A stretch of DNA of 64,000 bases, taken from Diphasiastrum complanatum. Lineage: Eukaryota; Streptophyta; Lycopodiopsida; Lycopodiales; Lycopodiaceae. This document shows, one piece after another, positions 38,488 through 50,938 of the stretch. Location of the stretch: the NCBI GenBank assembly GCA_029204225.1, contig CM055103.1:56067078-56131077 (forward strand), in the 5' to 3' direction. The position numbers and the translations under genes were made by a program. Positions within the stretch are counted from its first letter, which is position 1; each line of letters starts with the position of its first letter. The notes below the pieces were generated by a model, which had not been told where the DNA came from, did no database searches, and worked only from the letters and a program-made list of their open reading frames with translations.

Positions 38488-41125
38488 TATTTGTAAAGTA
38501 CAGACCAAGCATTCTTTTAATTAATCATCCATGTGTATAAATCCAGTGACTTATCAGTTGCTTGGTTAGATGTTCAATAGATGCTCAATAACTCGATCAG
38601 ACATCCAGAGCGTGATTATATGTTTTTTTTCTCTATTACCATAGAGTATTGTTTCAGAAAGAATGTGACTCTGTTTGCATTCAGACTTGTATTTCTTCAC
38701 GACTGAATAATCAATGTTCCAATAATCTAGGTCGTGCATGTTGTGTTGAATGCTCACTTTATTTCTATGTTCTGATTGATTCTTGCTTGCAGACAAAATA
38801 TTTGTAGATTAAATTGGTTCATGTGAATGTTAGTCTGTGTTGACTATAATGCTCTAAGTTATGCACTAAAACGCTTCTGCAAAGCTAAATCTGTATATCA
38901 CTCTACTTCGTGTATGGCTATGGAATCGATTGCGTCGATCCAGTGACATCAAAACTGTGATCAAGTAGGGCGGTCTTTGAATAGACATAGTTTTCAAGCA
39001 CCGAGGGATACTCGCCCCTGTCGCAACATATGTATTGACATCCATATCTTACCATAATTATCTCATCTCCAGTTTGAAAAAGATCATGTCAATTGAGTTG
39101 AAATTGCCAATTTTTTATGAGACTATGTTCATTGTTTTGTATCCTTTGGTTCTGGGAGACGAAACAGTGCTCATTGATGTTATGCATGGTCATGTTAAGA
39201 GCTTTGAAGTAATCTTGAACAATTTTGAATTTCTCAATATGTTGCTTGTAATTTGGACATAACTCACCATGAGAATTATGTTATAATTTATTTTGTCTCT
39301 TATACGACTTTAGAGAGAAGACATCCTTTAGAAAGAGAGACAATACTTGTGAGAAAAAAAATAGTACCAACTTTGTATTTAAGAGGGAGTGCTAAAATTG
39401 TAATGACGCTAGTGTGAAAGCTACCAAAACTAGACTGGCTAGATCTTAGTTGCATGTCACTTGGCCACCACTTGCATTTTATTTTAGTCCTTAGTACATT
39501 AGTCAGATCATCTTTAACACCCCACAAGTTGTGGCTATCCCATGTGAATTGATTGCATAAATCTTGGAGATAACACCGTTTTAGTAATATTGGGAGAATT
39601 TCTTAATTTTGGAACAAATTCTCTCTATCCTCTCTAGTACATGCTTGTGTGCTCGAACTTAAGTTCGAGCAAGGGAGCATGTGCTTGAACTTAAGTTCTA
39701 GCATAGGTCTTTGTCAAGTTTGTGTGACTGAAATTGATTTTGAACATAAGACCTCATAAAAGAAAATTATGGAACTTGGGATTGTTCCAAAATTACTAAA
39801 ACAATATTATTAGATGGAGTAATTCATGGTTTTTGACAAATAGGTGGAGGAGGTGATGCCATGGATAAAGGCCAATGATTTGAGACTTGATTAGGTCAGG
39901 TTTAGGGTTAGGTAAGCTACTATAATCTCTAATAATAGGTCGACTAAGAGACCTATAAAGTGGATAATTGCAAATGTACATTTGGATAAAGATGATAATT
40001 CCAAATGTACATTTGGATAAAGATGATTGAGTTTTCCAAGCAAATTTGTGATTTATCTTGTCATAACTTTGATGCAATGTTTTGAAGCATAGTTTATGAT
40101 GGATATTAGCATTTGATTGAATGTACTTTCCATGACTGTTTGTTGCAAAAGTTTCATCTTGATATGAGTTCAATTTGACAAGTAGATCAAAAGCATTACA
40201 TTTACTCATATGTGGACTTACAATGCACATGCCACAGAGTTTTAGTTTTTTTCACTTTGTTGCTAACATCATTTTTCTCCTTTGAGGTTGTCAGAATGCT
40301 TTGAATATAATTTTTTTTTGGTATGTAGGTGGCTTAAGGCAAAGAGGATGGAAGAGGCTTAAGAGGAGGCTATGGGAGAGAGAGTTACACTCCACAGGCT
40401 TGTACTTGTTGCAAGTACAATACAAGTACAGCCTATGGTACCCTCTTCCACTCTCTTCTCCTCTTTCTTCAGATTCAAGCTTAATTTTTTTGTTTGAAAC
40501 TACAATCTTATACAAGTTATGGATTAAAAGATATTACAAAGTCTTTTAACCTTGACTTTAAGCTCAAGACATTTAAGTTATCGAGTTATAAAAGTTTCAC
40601 AAGATTTTAAATCATGAAACTTTTTTGTAAGCTTTTTTTAAAATTAAGTTTACAAAAGTTTTAAATCTTAAGATTACATAAGTTTCAAGAACTTATGTTA
40701 CAAACTTTTTGTTTAGAAGCGAGATTTTTGCCAATTTCTCACACTCCTCAAAAAATAGCTTGGAAAGGTACTAGATCACTTGAGAAGTTTGTAAATCTTT
40801 TTGAGTGGATCCTTTGGTATGCATAAGAAGTGAAGATCAGCCAAGGGATCCATCATAGCAGCACCCTCACCATATCCATGATAAGATCTCTTTGGTAGAG
40901 ATCTCTTGCCAATGCCTTTGAAGAGTGCTCCACCAATATGCCACTATGATCATGGACTTCCTCCATGCTTGATGATGATGTTTGCTTTGAAAGTTCCACT
41001 TGCATGATGGATGCACCATAAATAGAGAAATCTGAGGCTTCCAAGTCTCATAAGGATTATGGAGATCAATTGAACAACAAGAGAGTAAGACAAAATGAAG
41101 AAAAACATAGCAATATCGACACAAA
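38488..41125. other. Spacer between transposon copies A and C
   Basis: AT-rich DNA without a recognisable gene. It includes a copy of a 0.5 kb dispersed repeat (40199-40719) and a local duplication of ATAATT(G/C)CAAATGTACATTTGGAT near 39964 and 39995. Open frames here show no motif. Confidence 0.55.
40199..40719 (+). repeat. 0.5 kb dispersed repeat, copy 1
   Basis: It starts CATTTACTCATA.GTGGACTT and ends ACTTTTTGTTTAGAAG. It is the same along its whole length as 60435-60967, in the same orientation, with few differences. It has no coding sequence. It could be a solo LTR, but it lacks a clear TG...CA border. Confidence 0.85.
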
Positions 41126-41250
41126 CATTAGGGGAGGTCCAAGTGCTATAAGGGCCCTTTGTAAAGATACTTTTTTTTGACTTTTCAACTATTCGACATC
41201 CACATGTCCCAATATTATTTTTACAAGTGCGTAGGACGGTAACGGTGTTT
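41126..41250 (+). repeat. Left terminal repeat of copy C
   Basis: CATTAGGGGAGGTCC, then AGGGCCCTTTGTAAAGATAC and TTGACTTTTCAACTATTCGA. It matches the first ~110 bp of the foldback element at 21777 almost base for base and the inverted right end of copy A at 38487. Confidence 0.8.
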
Positions 41251-41584
41251 GTCGGACAATTTTTTTTTTACAATTTCCCGAGCATATTTTTAGCCAGTTC
41301 AAAACTCCCACTGAGCAGAGTCTAGATATGTGATTGGATAATATATTGTTGCCCATCGGGAAAAGACTGCCCGAGTTTAACTAGCTGAAGTTAAACTAAC
41401 TTGCATGGATGGTTCAACTAACTGAAGCTATCAATCATTTTGTACATTATCAATCATTTTGTATCTTGGATGTTCATTATCAATTGTTTTGTATCTTGCA
41501 CTGTTATGCAATGGCCGCTTGCAATCGAAGATCGCATAGTGCGATCAATTCGGTCACTGTTTGTAATGAAAGGGATTCTGAAGG

Positions 41585-42441
41585 GTTATGGATACCATGC
41601 ACATACTGAAAGTTTCAATTTGTTGTGATGCATCCCTCATCAAATGGTGCATTTCGCAAAAGAAAGAATTCAAATATGGATTACAGAAACTTTTGAAAAG
41701 GAAGAATTTTAGAGTTCAAAGTTTCAAAGGGAGGTCAATCCATTTCAAGAGTCTTGATTCAACATGTGTATATGCACAATGAAGTTATGGTGGAGGATGT
41801 CAATTCCGTAGATCGACTCAAATGCAATTGTATGTGATGCAACTTACGCTGGTTTTTCTATGTTAATGATCCACATTCATTATTGTGATATATTTGTATT
41901 AAAATAGAATATTGTCTTTTGCAAACTTGTATCCATCGAGCATAAGCAAATGGCAACCAATACAATCACTTGCAGGCATCATAGATGTCATTCATTCTGA
42001 TATCGGTTTACTCCAGTATAAGCATCGTCCTTTAAAATCACTTTTGGATTCTGGCATTTTTTTTACGATTCTCTAGTACATACCATGCAAAAATGGTTTG
42101 AATGGCAAACTAGAAACTCTACCTCTACCACATTTTTCAATTGAGGAATGGGTTCCCCATGATTCTACCATAGCAGAAAGTTTTAGATCGAAGTTTTTTA
42201 TGGACATTCAAAATTGCATGAAATGTAGCACAAGTTCAAAAACCAATAGGCTGTATTGGTATTTACCATTTGCAATTTTTGTAGATTTTTTTGCTAGATG
42301 TAATGTTCGTAAAACAGCTACAATGTTCATTGCTAAGGATTTAACTGATGAAATGATATCAGAACTCCTAATGATCATTGGGATGTGAGAACTGATGGTA
42401 GCATTCAATGTAGGGCTAACAAATCATCCATGATATTTCGA
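41585..42441 (+). pseudogene. G3, copy C (3'-truncated)
   Basis: Fragments in several frames align in order with G3 of copy A: MHPSSNGAFRKR, GGQSISRVLIQHVYMHNEV, KCNCM, an intron ending CTTGCAG near 41974, IIDVIHSDIGLLQYKHRP, SGIFFYDSL, then LETLPLPHFSIEEWVPHD and TATMFIAKDLTDEMISELL to 42388. The frame then breaks and the gene stops at the deletion point near 42441. The divergence from copy A is mostly at synonymous-looking and conservative positions, which supports a real ancient protein. Confidence 0.65.
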
Positions 42442-42952
42442 TATCCACACACGTGCCAAATTCTGATTCGTGTATTTTATTAATAATTCCTCGACACGTG
42501 CGGATACACGTGTCATCTTTTCAACTATTCCAAGGAGAGCCACGCGTTACACTTGACGTATCTCTGAAGTGTCACATATCTAACGGTGATTTTTGAACGG
42601 CTGCGATGAATCTACGGGATCTATATAAGGGCTAAACAACGCCATAAAATGTTTTGCTATTCAGAAATCGTTAAGGCAATATCGCAACCACACGAGTCCA
42701 CTACGTTCGATTTTATTTGCCATCACTCCCGTCTGAGATATTGGATATTCCTATCAGTTGTCGAATATCACTACGACGCGATGCTGCTACTTTTCTCTAT
42801 TTTTTCTGCACACCGTCGCGTGCCTGCGATATTGTTACATTCTGTTTTGTCTGATATCGCTGCCACATGATAGTCTCTCTGTCGATCCGAATTGTCTCCA
42901 TTTCTCGCGTGCCTGCGATATCCAGTATCCAGTGTTGTTTGTCATTTTCGAT
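42442..42952 (+). promoter_or_regulatory. Remnant G1 promoter of copy C
   Basis: It contains CACGTG sites near 42452, 42494 and 42507 and repeated GATAT(C/T)-type words followed by GC or AC (about 42678, 42737, 42764, 42821, 42852, 42916). This parallels the TATCGCACTTGTGCGC sites of copies A and B. In this subfamily the second motif has drifted to GATATCGC. Confidence 0.5.
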
Positions 42953-44460
42953 ATGGAATCTGACAAGCTGCATAAATTTCTCTCTTACGCTGGTGTTCTA
43001 GACAGGACTGAGTACTTTTCATCGCTTTTTCGTCGTAAATTTGATGTCGATAGATTTGTGCTTGAGCACAACTCTCACCTCTTAGAATTATTCGAAAAGT
43101 TTCGGACTAGCATCCTCGAATTATCTCTTGTTATTGATGGCCTGAAGTTTATTCATTTCCATGAACTGATAGTTGCCTAGCCTGAAGACAAGCACAAGCA
43201 TGATAGAAAGTTTACCAAGCTTGACAAGAGCCTGAAGGTGGTACAATATTGTGAATCCCATAGGAGATCATGCAGGTTTATAACTGAGAACATAGCTTTT
43301 CTTTTCTTCATATCTGCGTTAATATCTGATGAAGGCCAATCTTCCAAATCAATTGGTGTTGGTTCTTCAAGTAGAACATCTACTCAGAGATTTACTATCG
43401 ATGTGGACAAAAATTTAGAAGACGAAGTATTGGGTGATGAGGAAGAGACTAGGCTGGCTTCGATGTATGACCCTGCTCTGTCACAGTCGATGGTAATATC
43501 TTCTACATCAGGTGTAGAAGAACACGATAAAAGGAAGACACTACTCGACATTCTTGTATACCATATGAATAGCCTGTCATATTTATCATTGAATGATATT
43601 GGGGATGTGTTCGACATGAGAGAGGACGAGATCCTATCTGTACTAGCCAATGCATTGTCAGAATTTTCGGATATAATAGACTTCAATCATGATGATTTAA
43701 TTGAAGGGATTGAGTATCAAGATCAAGGTGGTTGGAAGTCTGGAGAGCAGGCCTTACAAATTACAAGGCAACAATGTCTAGCCTATGGCGCAAATGCTCC
43801 TAGTGAGGAGGAGTTTATTGGGTTTCAAAAAAGATATCCTCCTCCAGAGCAATTCATTTTTTTTGAGGATACGTTTCTTGCTAGGCATGACTTGCATAGA
43901 AAAGGATTGTTGGAGTATGATCAGCATGAAATGGTAATTTTTATTTTCTTATTCCATTATAATCATATTTAGCATTGTATTCAATGAAAATCCATCTGAA
44001 AATTTAACTGATTACAAATTTTCGTATTTATGTTGCAAGACACAATTGAAGTTGATGATTTTTCTACGAGAAGAGGAGGTGCCCGAGGTGTTGTTGGCCA
44101 TAAGGATTCAACATTGTGCCATTATCTGAAATACTTTGTACAAAATGAAATTTGTATTCAACATGACAACTTTTATTCACAAGCAAGAACTATAGTAATG
44201 GCAATAAAGGCATTGTTCTATTTTTGTGATGGACATAGATATCCTAACAGTACATACAAAATCATATTTGTGAAGAGGGATATAGCTATCAAATATTGGG
44301 TTATGTTTCTGAAAATGTACCCAAAAGATCATTTGCTTTAGCAGTGTACGCAAGTTACATAGAGTTGAGCAAAAGAAGAACAATTGAGCATATGGATCCA
44401 TATGAGAGGAGACAATTTCTTCATGCTCAGCTGACCTTTGATACCGATGAGGATATGTAA
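42953..44460 (+). pseudogene. G1, copy C
   Basis: ATG 42953 (MESDKLHKFLSYAGVLDRTEYF). Exon 1 runs to 43933 with one nonsense codon (TAG 43178-43180). The acidic middle region reads DMREDEILSVLANALSEFSD. Exon 2 runs from about 44041 (TIEVDDFSTRRGG) to TAA 44458-44460. A small frameshift near 44285 separates FVKRD from the homologue of the C-terminal part (SYIELSKRRTIEHMD). The protein shares order and motifs with G1 of copies A and B: TEYFSSLFRR / LDYFHSLF, RRGG, HYLKYFVQNEIC and MAIKALFYF. Confidence 0.7.
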
Positions 44461-44479
44461 TATTTTAATTGTTTTTCTA

Positions 44480-47057
44480 TTACGATGATGAATTTGAACT
44501 ATTTCTCCTCAGATATTGAAATGCCTTTTTGAATGAAATGAGATTTGTTGAATATTTGGTTTGATATCTAAACTGTGCTCTTCTATAGATCCATTGAAAT
44601 AATTGATATAAGTAACATCTCTTTGAATTATATCCTCCATGGTTGGTTGCCCGATGAAAAGCTCCTCTTGCTTGCCAATGCGATTTCTCCATACCTTGAG
44701 AAGACCATATGCTCATACTTCCATATTCTTTTGCAAAACATGTGGTGTGATGTAATAGAATATGCTGCAACCAGTAAAATACATATATCAGAAATCAAAT
44801 TAATGATGTTGCAGAACAATTTTTGCACAAAAACAAATAGTGAATTACCATATAGTGTGTAACATGATCCTCTCCCCAACATTCTGCTACCGATTTGACA
44901 AATATCTCACAATATTTTTGTAAATTTGCAATGTCAATTTCAGATAACTTTTCTTTTCGCAACATGCCAATCAAATTGTCGAGATTTTGCCATACTGTAG
45001 TTTTTTTTTTATCTTGTGTTGCCCCTCTCTTCAAAATCTTTTGATGCTGCAACAACGTCTTTCCAAACATTGTATGTCACAATAGAAGACTTTCCAGTGT
45101 GATTGGATAAAAACCTTCTAGCTTTTGCACCTCCAACAGATGGCTTGTTTGGAACGTTCCTTGATTTACCCGATAGTTTTTCACTTTTTTCTATTTTTAC
45201 ATTCCCCTTGTGCAAACCTGCTTTTGAAAGAACTTGCTCTAATCTCTCAATTCCAATTTTAGAAGCCGATTCAGGTTTGGTATTCCAGACATACAAAATA
45301 TGATTGTAAATCAATTTTCAATAATTCGTACCTCAGCATGCAATGTGCATATGTGAACGTTGATCAATGGAATTGCCAACACAGGTCTAAAGTTCGGATC
45401 CTCTCGATCTCTTGTTGGACCAACTCGTGATCTTGTCATATTCAAGTCTTCACAATTCTCCATACAATACAAACAAGGGTTTTTAGTATTTGCCCCATGC
45501 GAAACATTATACATACATTTCAGTGTCTTTAAATCACCTGCAAGATGCCATAAAATTTGAAACATGCCATAGTTTGGCACATATATTTTGTTTCCACCCA
45601 TATGCTTGTCAATAATCTTTGCATAATTTGATGTCAAAAAAATCCACGACAAGATAGGATGGTCTTCTTTTAAAACTTGAAAAGTAACGAACACATACAA
45701 AGTTACAAACATTGACATCAGCAACTTAGGTGATAAAATACAATACTAAGTAAAATTAAAATATACCTGAAATGCTGCCAACCACCATATTTCATTCTCT
45801 GATTGAACACTAAATGAGGAATCATTTGCATCATTTTCAGTATTGTTCAATGCTCTGCTCATAAAGGTGATACTTACCCGTTCCAATTTTTGTCCCTTAA
45901 CAATTTCAAACTCATCAAGTTTAATAACCAATATCAATTTTCCTTGGACTTATCTTTCAAATATTTTGTAATATTTAATCATGTATGCCACTACTTTGTT
46001 AATATCCAAAAATAAACTGTTGGACTCATTGTATTCCAATGTTCTACTCTCACGTATACAATTTCTTGATATGAAATGGTTCACCTATAAGCATACTCAT
46101 ACTCTCATTAAGACAATATCTTGTTTTTTTTACTCTAAATGGACGAGGAAGAGGTAGCTTTTGAATCTTCACATGTGCAAAGGATTCCTGTACAATTTTA
46201 AACAATAGAGTATATGCTTTACAACTAATTCCTGAATCATCACATGCTCCCTAGATAACTCTTGCATCCAAGACATGTTGAATGCTCTGTATAATCACTG
46301 CAACAATATCATTCTTAATCCTGTCATAACGAGAATTCTTTAACATTTTTTTTTTAGTTTTTGATGATAATATGGAACCCAAATATTTTCCAATACTCGT
46401 AGAATCTTTATAATGTTCTCTCACCACCAAAGATGATATGCAAGACATAATAAATAATTAAATTAGCAAGCATTAGAAAAACAAGCACATAAAAACTTAG
46501 CAAGCATGTCATTTGCTCTTTTAATTAATACTTACTTGAATGCTTGAATCCTTTTCTTCTTGTTTCCACTTCTTGAAGACAGATCATCTATGTCCTTTTT
46601 TGAAAGTCGTTTGCATTTTCTTATATTAAATTTTCTCCTAAGAACTTCGCCTTCAACAATAGCACTCAAGATTTCTCTTATAAAATTCTCAACGTCTCTC
46701 AACATAACTTGATTGGATATTTGAAGATTGGTAATAATAGTTTTCTATTTTGATATATTGGAGCTCAATGTCGTATTCTCGTATATTTGTTTCTGCAAAT
46801 TTTCTTGAAGTATTGTCTTCTCATTGTTTGTTGTTCAACAAATACTCCAATACTTGTGTTCGCTTCATTGCTTCATACATCCCGTATTGGCTCAACTTTT
46901 GACAGTATCCCAACAATCCACTATGTCCATTACACACAAAATTCAATAACTGGCCAGTAGTTTGAAAGTCTAAAAAACATCCTGTACTTGGATCTTTGGG
47001 ATAAATTGATCCAACTGTCCACAAATCAATATTTCTACAATTTTTTTCTCTGCACAT
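44480..47057 (-). pseudogene. T, transposase-like gene, copy C (most complete N-terminus)
   Basis: The N-terminal exon (47057-46821) is Cys-rich (MCREKNCRNIDLW) and contains GYCQKLSQYGMYEAMKRTQV. Middle exons: 46448-46251 (YLGSILSSKTKKKML) and 45937-45746 (MILVIKLDEFEIVKGQKL, then IWWLAAFQ). Next come 45724-45311 (LAGDLKTLKCMYNVSHGA, NPCLYCM, CTLHAEVRIIE), then LSKAGLHKGNVK and WGEDHVTHYM, and a last exon to 44480 (SSQGMEKSHWQARGAFHRAT). Acidic candidates D (IKLDE), D (GDLKTL) and E (GMEKSH), with CxxC between the last two, fit a DDE transposase fold. Frameshifts near 45312 and 45060 and a stop in the middle make it non-functional. I recall similar uncharacterised proteins in cnidarians and Glomeromycotina fungi but cannot name a superfamily. 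Confidence 0.65.
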
Positions 47058-49320
47058 CTATTAGATGCATACTCTAGCAGAGAATTTCTTCATGACAATA
47101 CTACCATAGAATGTGACACACAAGTTGATGATGAATAGTGGACACTTTGTATTTTGTTATAATACAATCAATACATGTACATTGAGTATATCTCCTCTCT
47201 TGTTCAATGAATTTGCAAAGCAATTCTGAATATGTCATGATTTGATGACAATGATGATCTTCTACTCATCAATCATCTAATTTTCTCTTTCTGTATGAAC
47301 TTGCATGCTTTTCTAAACTTGTTGTATTGTGTGGAGTTTGTTATATGTCTAATCTGAACTCTGTAGTAGAACCATTGAAACAATTGACACATGTAGTTTC
47401 GTTTTTCATTGGTTCTTCCATGTTGTGTATTTCGATGAAATGTTGCTCGTGCTTGCCAGTGCGACTTCTCCATCCCTTGTGATGACCATACACTCAAGCT
47501 TCCAAATGTGTTTGCAAAAAATGATGTATGATCTCTTAGTATGTGCTGCATATCTCAAAATCATAATGTTAGTCTTATGTTTAGATCTAAATATATATGA
47601 AAAATTGAAAGCATCTTGAAGAATTTATACTAACCATGTAATGAGTGATGTGATCTTCTCCCCATGCTTTTGATACTCCATTAACAAACTCGACACAAGT
47701 CCTTTGGACAGCTTTCTTATCAATATCAGAGTATTTTTCTTTTCTTGAAATAGCAATCATACTATCAAGTTTTTTCCATACATCAACTTTTAGTACTTTG
47801 GTTTTGCCGTCTTTCTCGAAGTCCTGAGTGGCAGCAATAATATCTGTCCAGAATGAGTGTTGAATATTAGAAGCCTTACCAGTATGAATTGATAGAAAAC
47901 GACATGCCTTTGCTCCTCCTATGCTTGGCTTAGTTGGCATGTTCCCATTCTTTCCTGAAAACTTTTCATCTTTTTGAATTTTGACATGTCCCTTATGGAG
48001 TCCTGGTTTTGATAAAACATCTTCTAATCGAGAGATAGCTTCCTTTGCTAATGATGCTTGCTTAGTATTCCAAGAAAAAGCTATATGAAGATAAATGACC
48101 TTTTCTATTAATCTAACTTCTGCATGAAGAGTGCAAACATGCACATTTTTCAAGGGGATAGGCAGCACAAACTTCCACTTTGGATCTGCATATTCTCTAG
48201 GAATTCTTGTACTCCTAGTTACATCTTTTGCCATTTACATGCAGTACAAACAAGGGTGTTTTGATGTAGCACCGTGAGAGACATTATACATACATTTCAA
48301 TGTTTTCAAATCACCTGCTAAGTGCCATTCAACATTGAAGTCTCCAACTCCTAGAACATTGAGAAGTCCTCCATCCATATGGTCCTTGATGATCCTAGGA
48401 TAAGATGTCCTTGAGAATATCCATGATAATATATCATGATCCTCCTTCAGCACCTTCCATAGAATTAATTAGACTTAGTTTACAATGAATTAATAATATT
48501 CAATGAATGTAATGTAACTAGCTAAAACGCTGCCAACCACCATAGATCATTTTTTGACTGGACACTGAATCTGAAATCTTCTTGGTCCTCTGTTTGTGAT
48601 AGAGCACCATTCATGAGAGTTATACTAACCCTCTGCATCTTCTGTCCTTTCACAATTTCTGACTCATCTAACTTAAGTACTATGATTATTTTGCCATTCA
48701 CCTTTTCATAGGTTATATCATAGAATGTGACGATGTATCTCAGCAAGTAATTTAGATCAACAAATAAGTTGTTTGATGAATTATAGAATATCGATCTTCC
48801 ATCAGTTTCATACACCTCCTCAATATGAAATGGAGTTCCAGTGATCTTATGCATACATATGTTTAATGTATCTCTCTCTTTCTTCAAGTGATACGTCCTA
48901 GGGATTAGGACTTTTCTAATTTGAACTTGCTTAAAAGCTTCTCTAATTAGAATAAATATTGTTGCATATGCTTCCCTGCTAATACTTGCAAAATCACAAG
49001 TACCCTGAACTATAGTCTTAACTAAATTTATTTGAATGTCTACCATCAAAGACTCTGTTATTTTATACTTTAGATGTGAACTCCTATTGTTCATCATGAT
49101 ATGCTCAATGGATTTGCCTGTCAATATTGTGCCCAATGACATTCCTAGTGAAGCATTGTCTTTAATGTTCCGAGGAGCTACTAATGCAGATCTGCAAAAA
49201 AAGCAGATAGTTAACAAAGTATCACCATAGTTGAAATTAATTCCAAATGTCATTGAAAAACTTACAAAAATCAAAATATGCTTACTTGAATGCACGGATC
49301 CTTCTATTTCAATAACCTCC
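47056..49320. mobile_element. Multi-gene transposon copy D (G1 tail and T)
   Basis: It begins abruptly inside the end of G1 (plus, LLDAYSSREFLHDN, then DDE and TAG at 47136-47138). After the same 130 bp spacer as in copies A and B, T follows on the minus strand, up to about 49320. Homology is lost there at the edge of the gag-like insert. It is an inverted partner of copy B across 49.3-50.9 kb. Confidence 0.75.
47273..49295 (-). pseudogene. T, transposase-like gene, copy D (best preserved)
   Basis: Exon 1 (about 49192-48520): SALVAPRNIKDNASLG, then IIIVLKLDESEIVKGQKM and LWWLAAF. Exon 2 (48453-47639): VLKEDHDILSWIF, AGDLKTLKCMYNVSHGA, HPCLYCM, HVCTLHAEVRLIEK, LSKPGLHKGHVK, PSIGGAKACRFLS and WGEDHITHYM. 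Exon 3 (about 47551-47273): HILRDHTSFFANTFGSLSVW, then GMEKSHWQARATFHRNTQHG. One TAA (48235-48237) directly follows CLYCM, and the exon 1 donor (CAG|GTAACT in copy B) is altered to TAGCTAG. The sequence between is otherwise open, so the gene decayed recently. Candidate catalytic residues are the Asp of LKLDES, the Asp of GDLKTL and the Glu of GMEKSH. Confidence 0.72.
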
Positions 49321-49379
49321 TTTTGAAAGCGTTTGAATATCCTTGCAACTTTGTCGCTGTCGCTTCTTACTTAGATCAC

Positions 49380-50938
49380 ATTAGAAGAGGTCCAACAACA
49401 ACTGAAGCACCTGATGATCCAGATCGACCAAGCACGAGACGGATCATCGGGTGCAATGACAGTTGGTGCCCCTCTAATTAAGCTCGAGGACATATAGTTC
49501 CAAGCCCCACAGGCCACAGCCATCCGGATGGAAAAATATGTGCGGCTGATCTAGGAACGAGAAGCCGAAAAGAGAAATTTCGAAAATATTGTGGTTGTCA
49601 CCCCACAGGCTACAACCATCTGGATGGAAAAATATGTACGGCTGATCTAGGAATGAGAAGCCGAAAAGAGAAATTTCGAAAATATTGTGGCCAAGCAGGA
49701 AAAGATCATCCTTGAGTCCCAGAAGCAGCTAGAAGATACAACAAAGGCCCTGCAGCAAGTCTTGGACAAGGTGAATCGATTGTGGGACACGGCGTGCAAG
49801 GCCAAAGCAGGCGCTCTTACAAAGAAATCACGGGACGATAATGGAGATGACGGAACAGGCAATAAGGACGGGCAAACCCGACCATGAGATGGTAGCTCGG
49901 GATCGGGTAGCCAGAGAACCGAAGCTGCTTTCGGAGTTTTTCCCTTTCCCCCTCCCACTTTTAACCCCTCATCTTATTTTGCTTTTAATTTTTCTGAAAC
50001 ATTCATTCCAACTTACCATGTTTCTTCATCTTCTCTCTCTCCACCACCTCCTAGTAGATTATTGGGCCCATCTAAAGGTCCAACTGACACATACAAAGCC
50101 CGACGTGACCAGTTCCTTCAACAACTTCGCTTCCCCGGTGTGGTCTACAATTTGTTAAACCCACCTCCTCCTAAATCTGTCATCTCTGCACCTCTCTCTC
50201 CAGATCACTCCATCCCTGACCCTCCAAAAATTAACACCGACATCGAGGGTGATGACGACTTCTTGGCAGATCCAACGAAATCAAGGAAATTCTCGCCCAG
50301 ACAAGACATGGGTGCAGTTGAGCCATCTACGAGCGAGTGGACAAAGGAAAAAGATATGAACACTAAGGCCCTGGATGATTACCTGGCAAGGCCACCACAA
50401 CAATGTAGGGCAGCTTCTCCTACCAGGCCAAGGGGCAAGATGGCCAATACCAAAGAGTCAGAGAAATTCGAAAGAAAACATCCTCCCAACATGAGGGGAG
50501 GCAGAGAGGAGATCGATCAAAGCCAATACTCCACCATGACTGAGATCATTGTGGCACTGCAACCGCAACCTAAATGGCGGAGCAAGGTCTTAAAAGATAG
50601 CAGGCAGCTGCAAGAGTACCTGAGGGCACCAACGTAGAAATGAATTGATCCATTCTACATGCCTCTCAAACGAAAAAATCCATGGCCTGTAGAGAAGCCA
50701 CGAGTTGAATTGGTGAACTGGCCGGTGATTCTAGAAATTTCAGACAAAATCTCCCTGGATGACCTGAGGTTATATTTGCTGGACTTTGAGCACAAATACA
50801 AGACCAATTCGATCTATGCGTGCAAGAAGGTGTCAAATATTGCCTATCCATGGCCTTTCTAATGCAGCAAGAATGTTTTTGGGATCGTGGTTTGGATCCA
50901 ATCGGGATCAATTCCAATGTAGCCCTCCAATTAGAGGA
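49380..50938 (+). mobile_element. Gag-like retroelement fragment between copies D and B
   Basis: GC-richer DNA with several plus-strand open stretches that look like gag. There is a coiled-coil segment (ILESQKQLEDTTKALQQVLD near 49705), a Pro/Ser-rich charged region (50062-50637) and a further frame (50659-50862). No protease, integrase or RT is visible and no LTR can be defined. The class (perhaps Ty3-like) cannot be decided. It sits exactly where the 5' ends of T from copies D and B face each other. Confidence 0.45.
49505..49690 (+). repeat. Tandem duplication, two units of 96 bp
   Basis: The unit starts CCCCACAGGC and ends AAATATTGTGG, at 49505-49594 and again at 49601-49690, with a few base changes. 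It lies at the start of the gag-like region and encodes the same coiled-coil-type text twice. Confidence 0.9.

Larger units (their letters stand above)
41126..47057. mobile_element. Multi-gene transposon copy C (G2 deleted)
   Basis: The left end is CATTAGGGGAGGTCC at 41126. G3 (plus, 3'-truncated at about 42445) and G1 (plus) come next, and a full-length but decayed T (minus) ends at about 47057. Relative to A, the G3 end and the whole of G2 are missing. ATGATATTTCG of G3 runs straight into CACGTG-rich promoter DNA at about 42440. This copy is clearly more diverged from A and B than these are from each other, so it represents another subfamily. Its right terminus beyond T is replaced by copy D. 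Confidence 0.78.
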
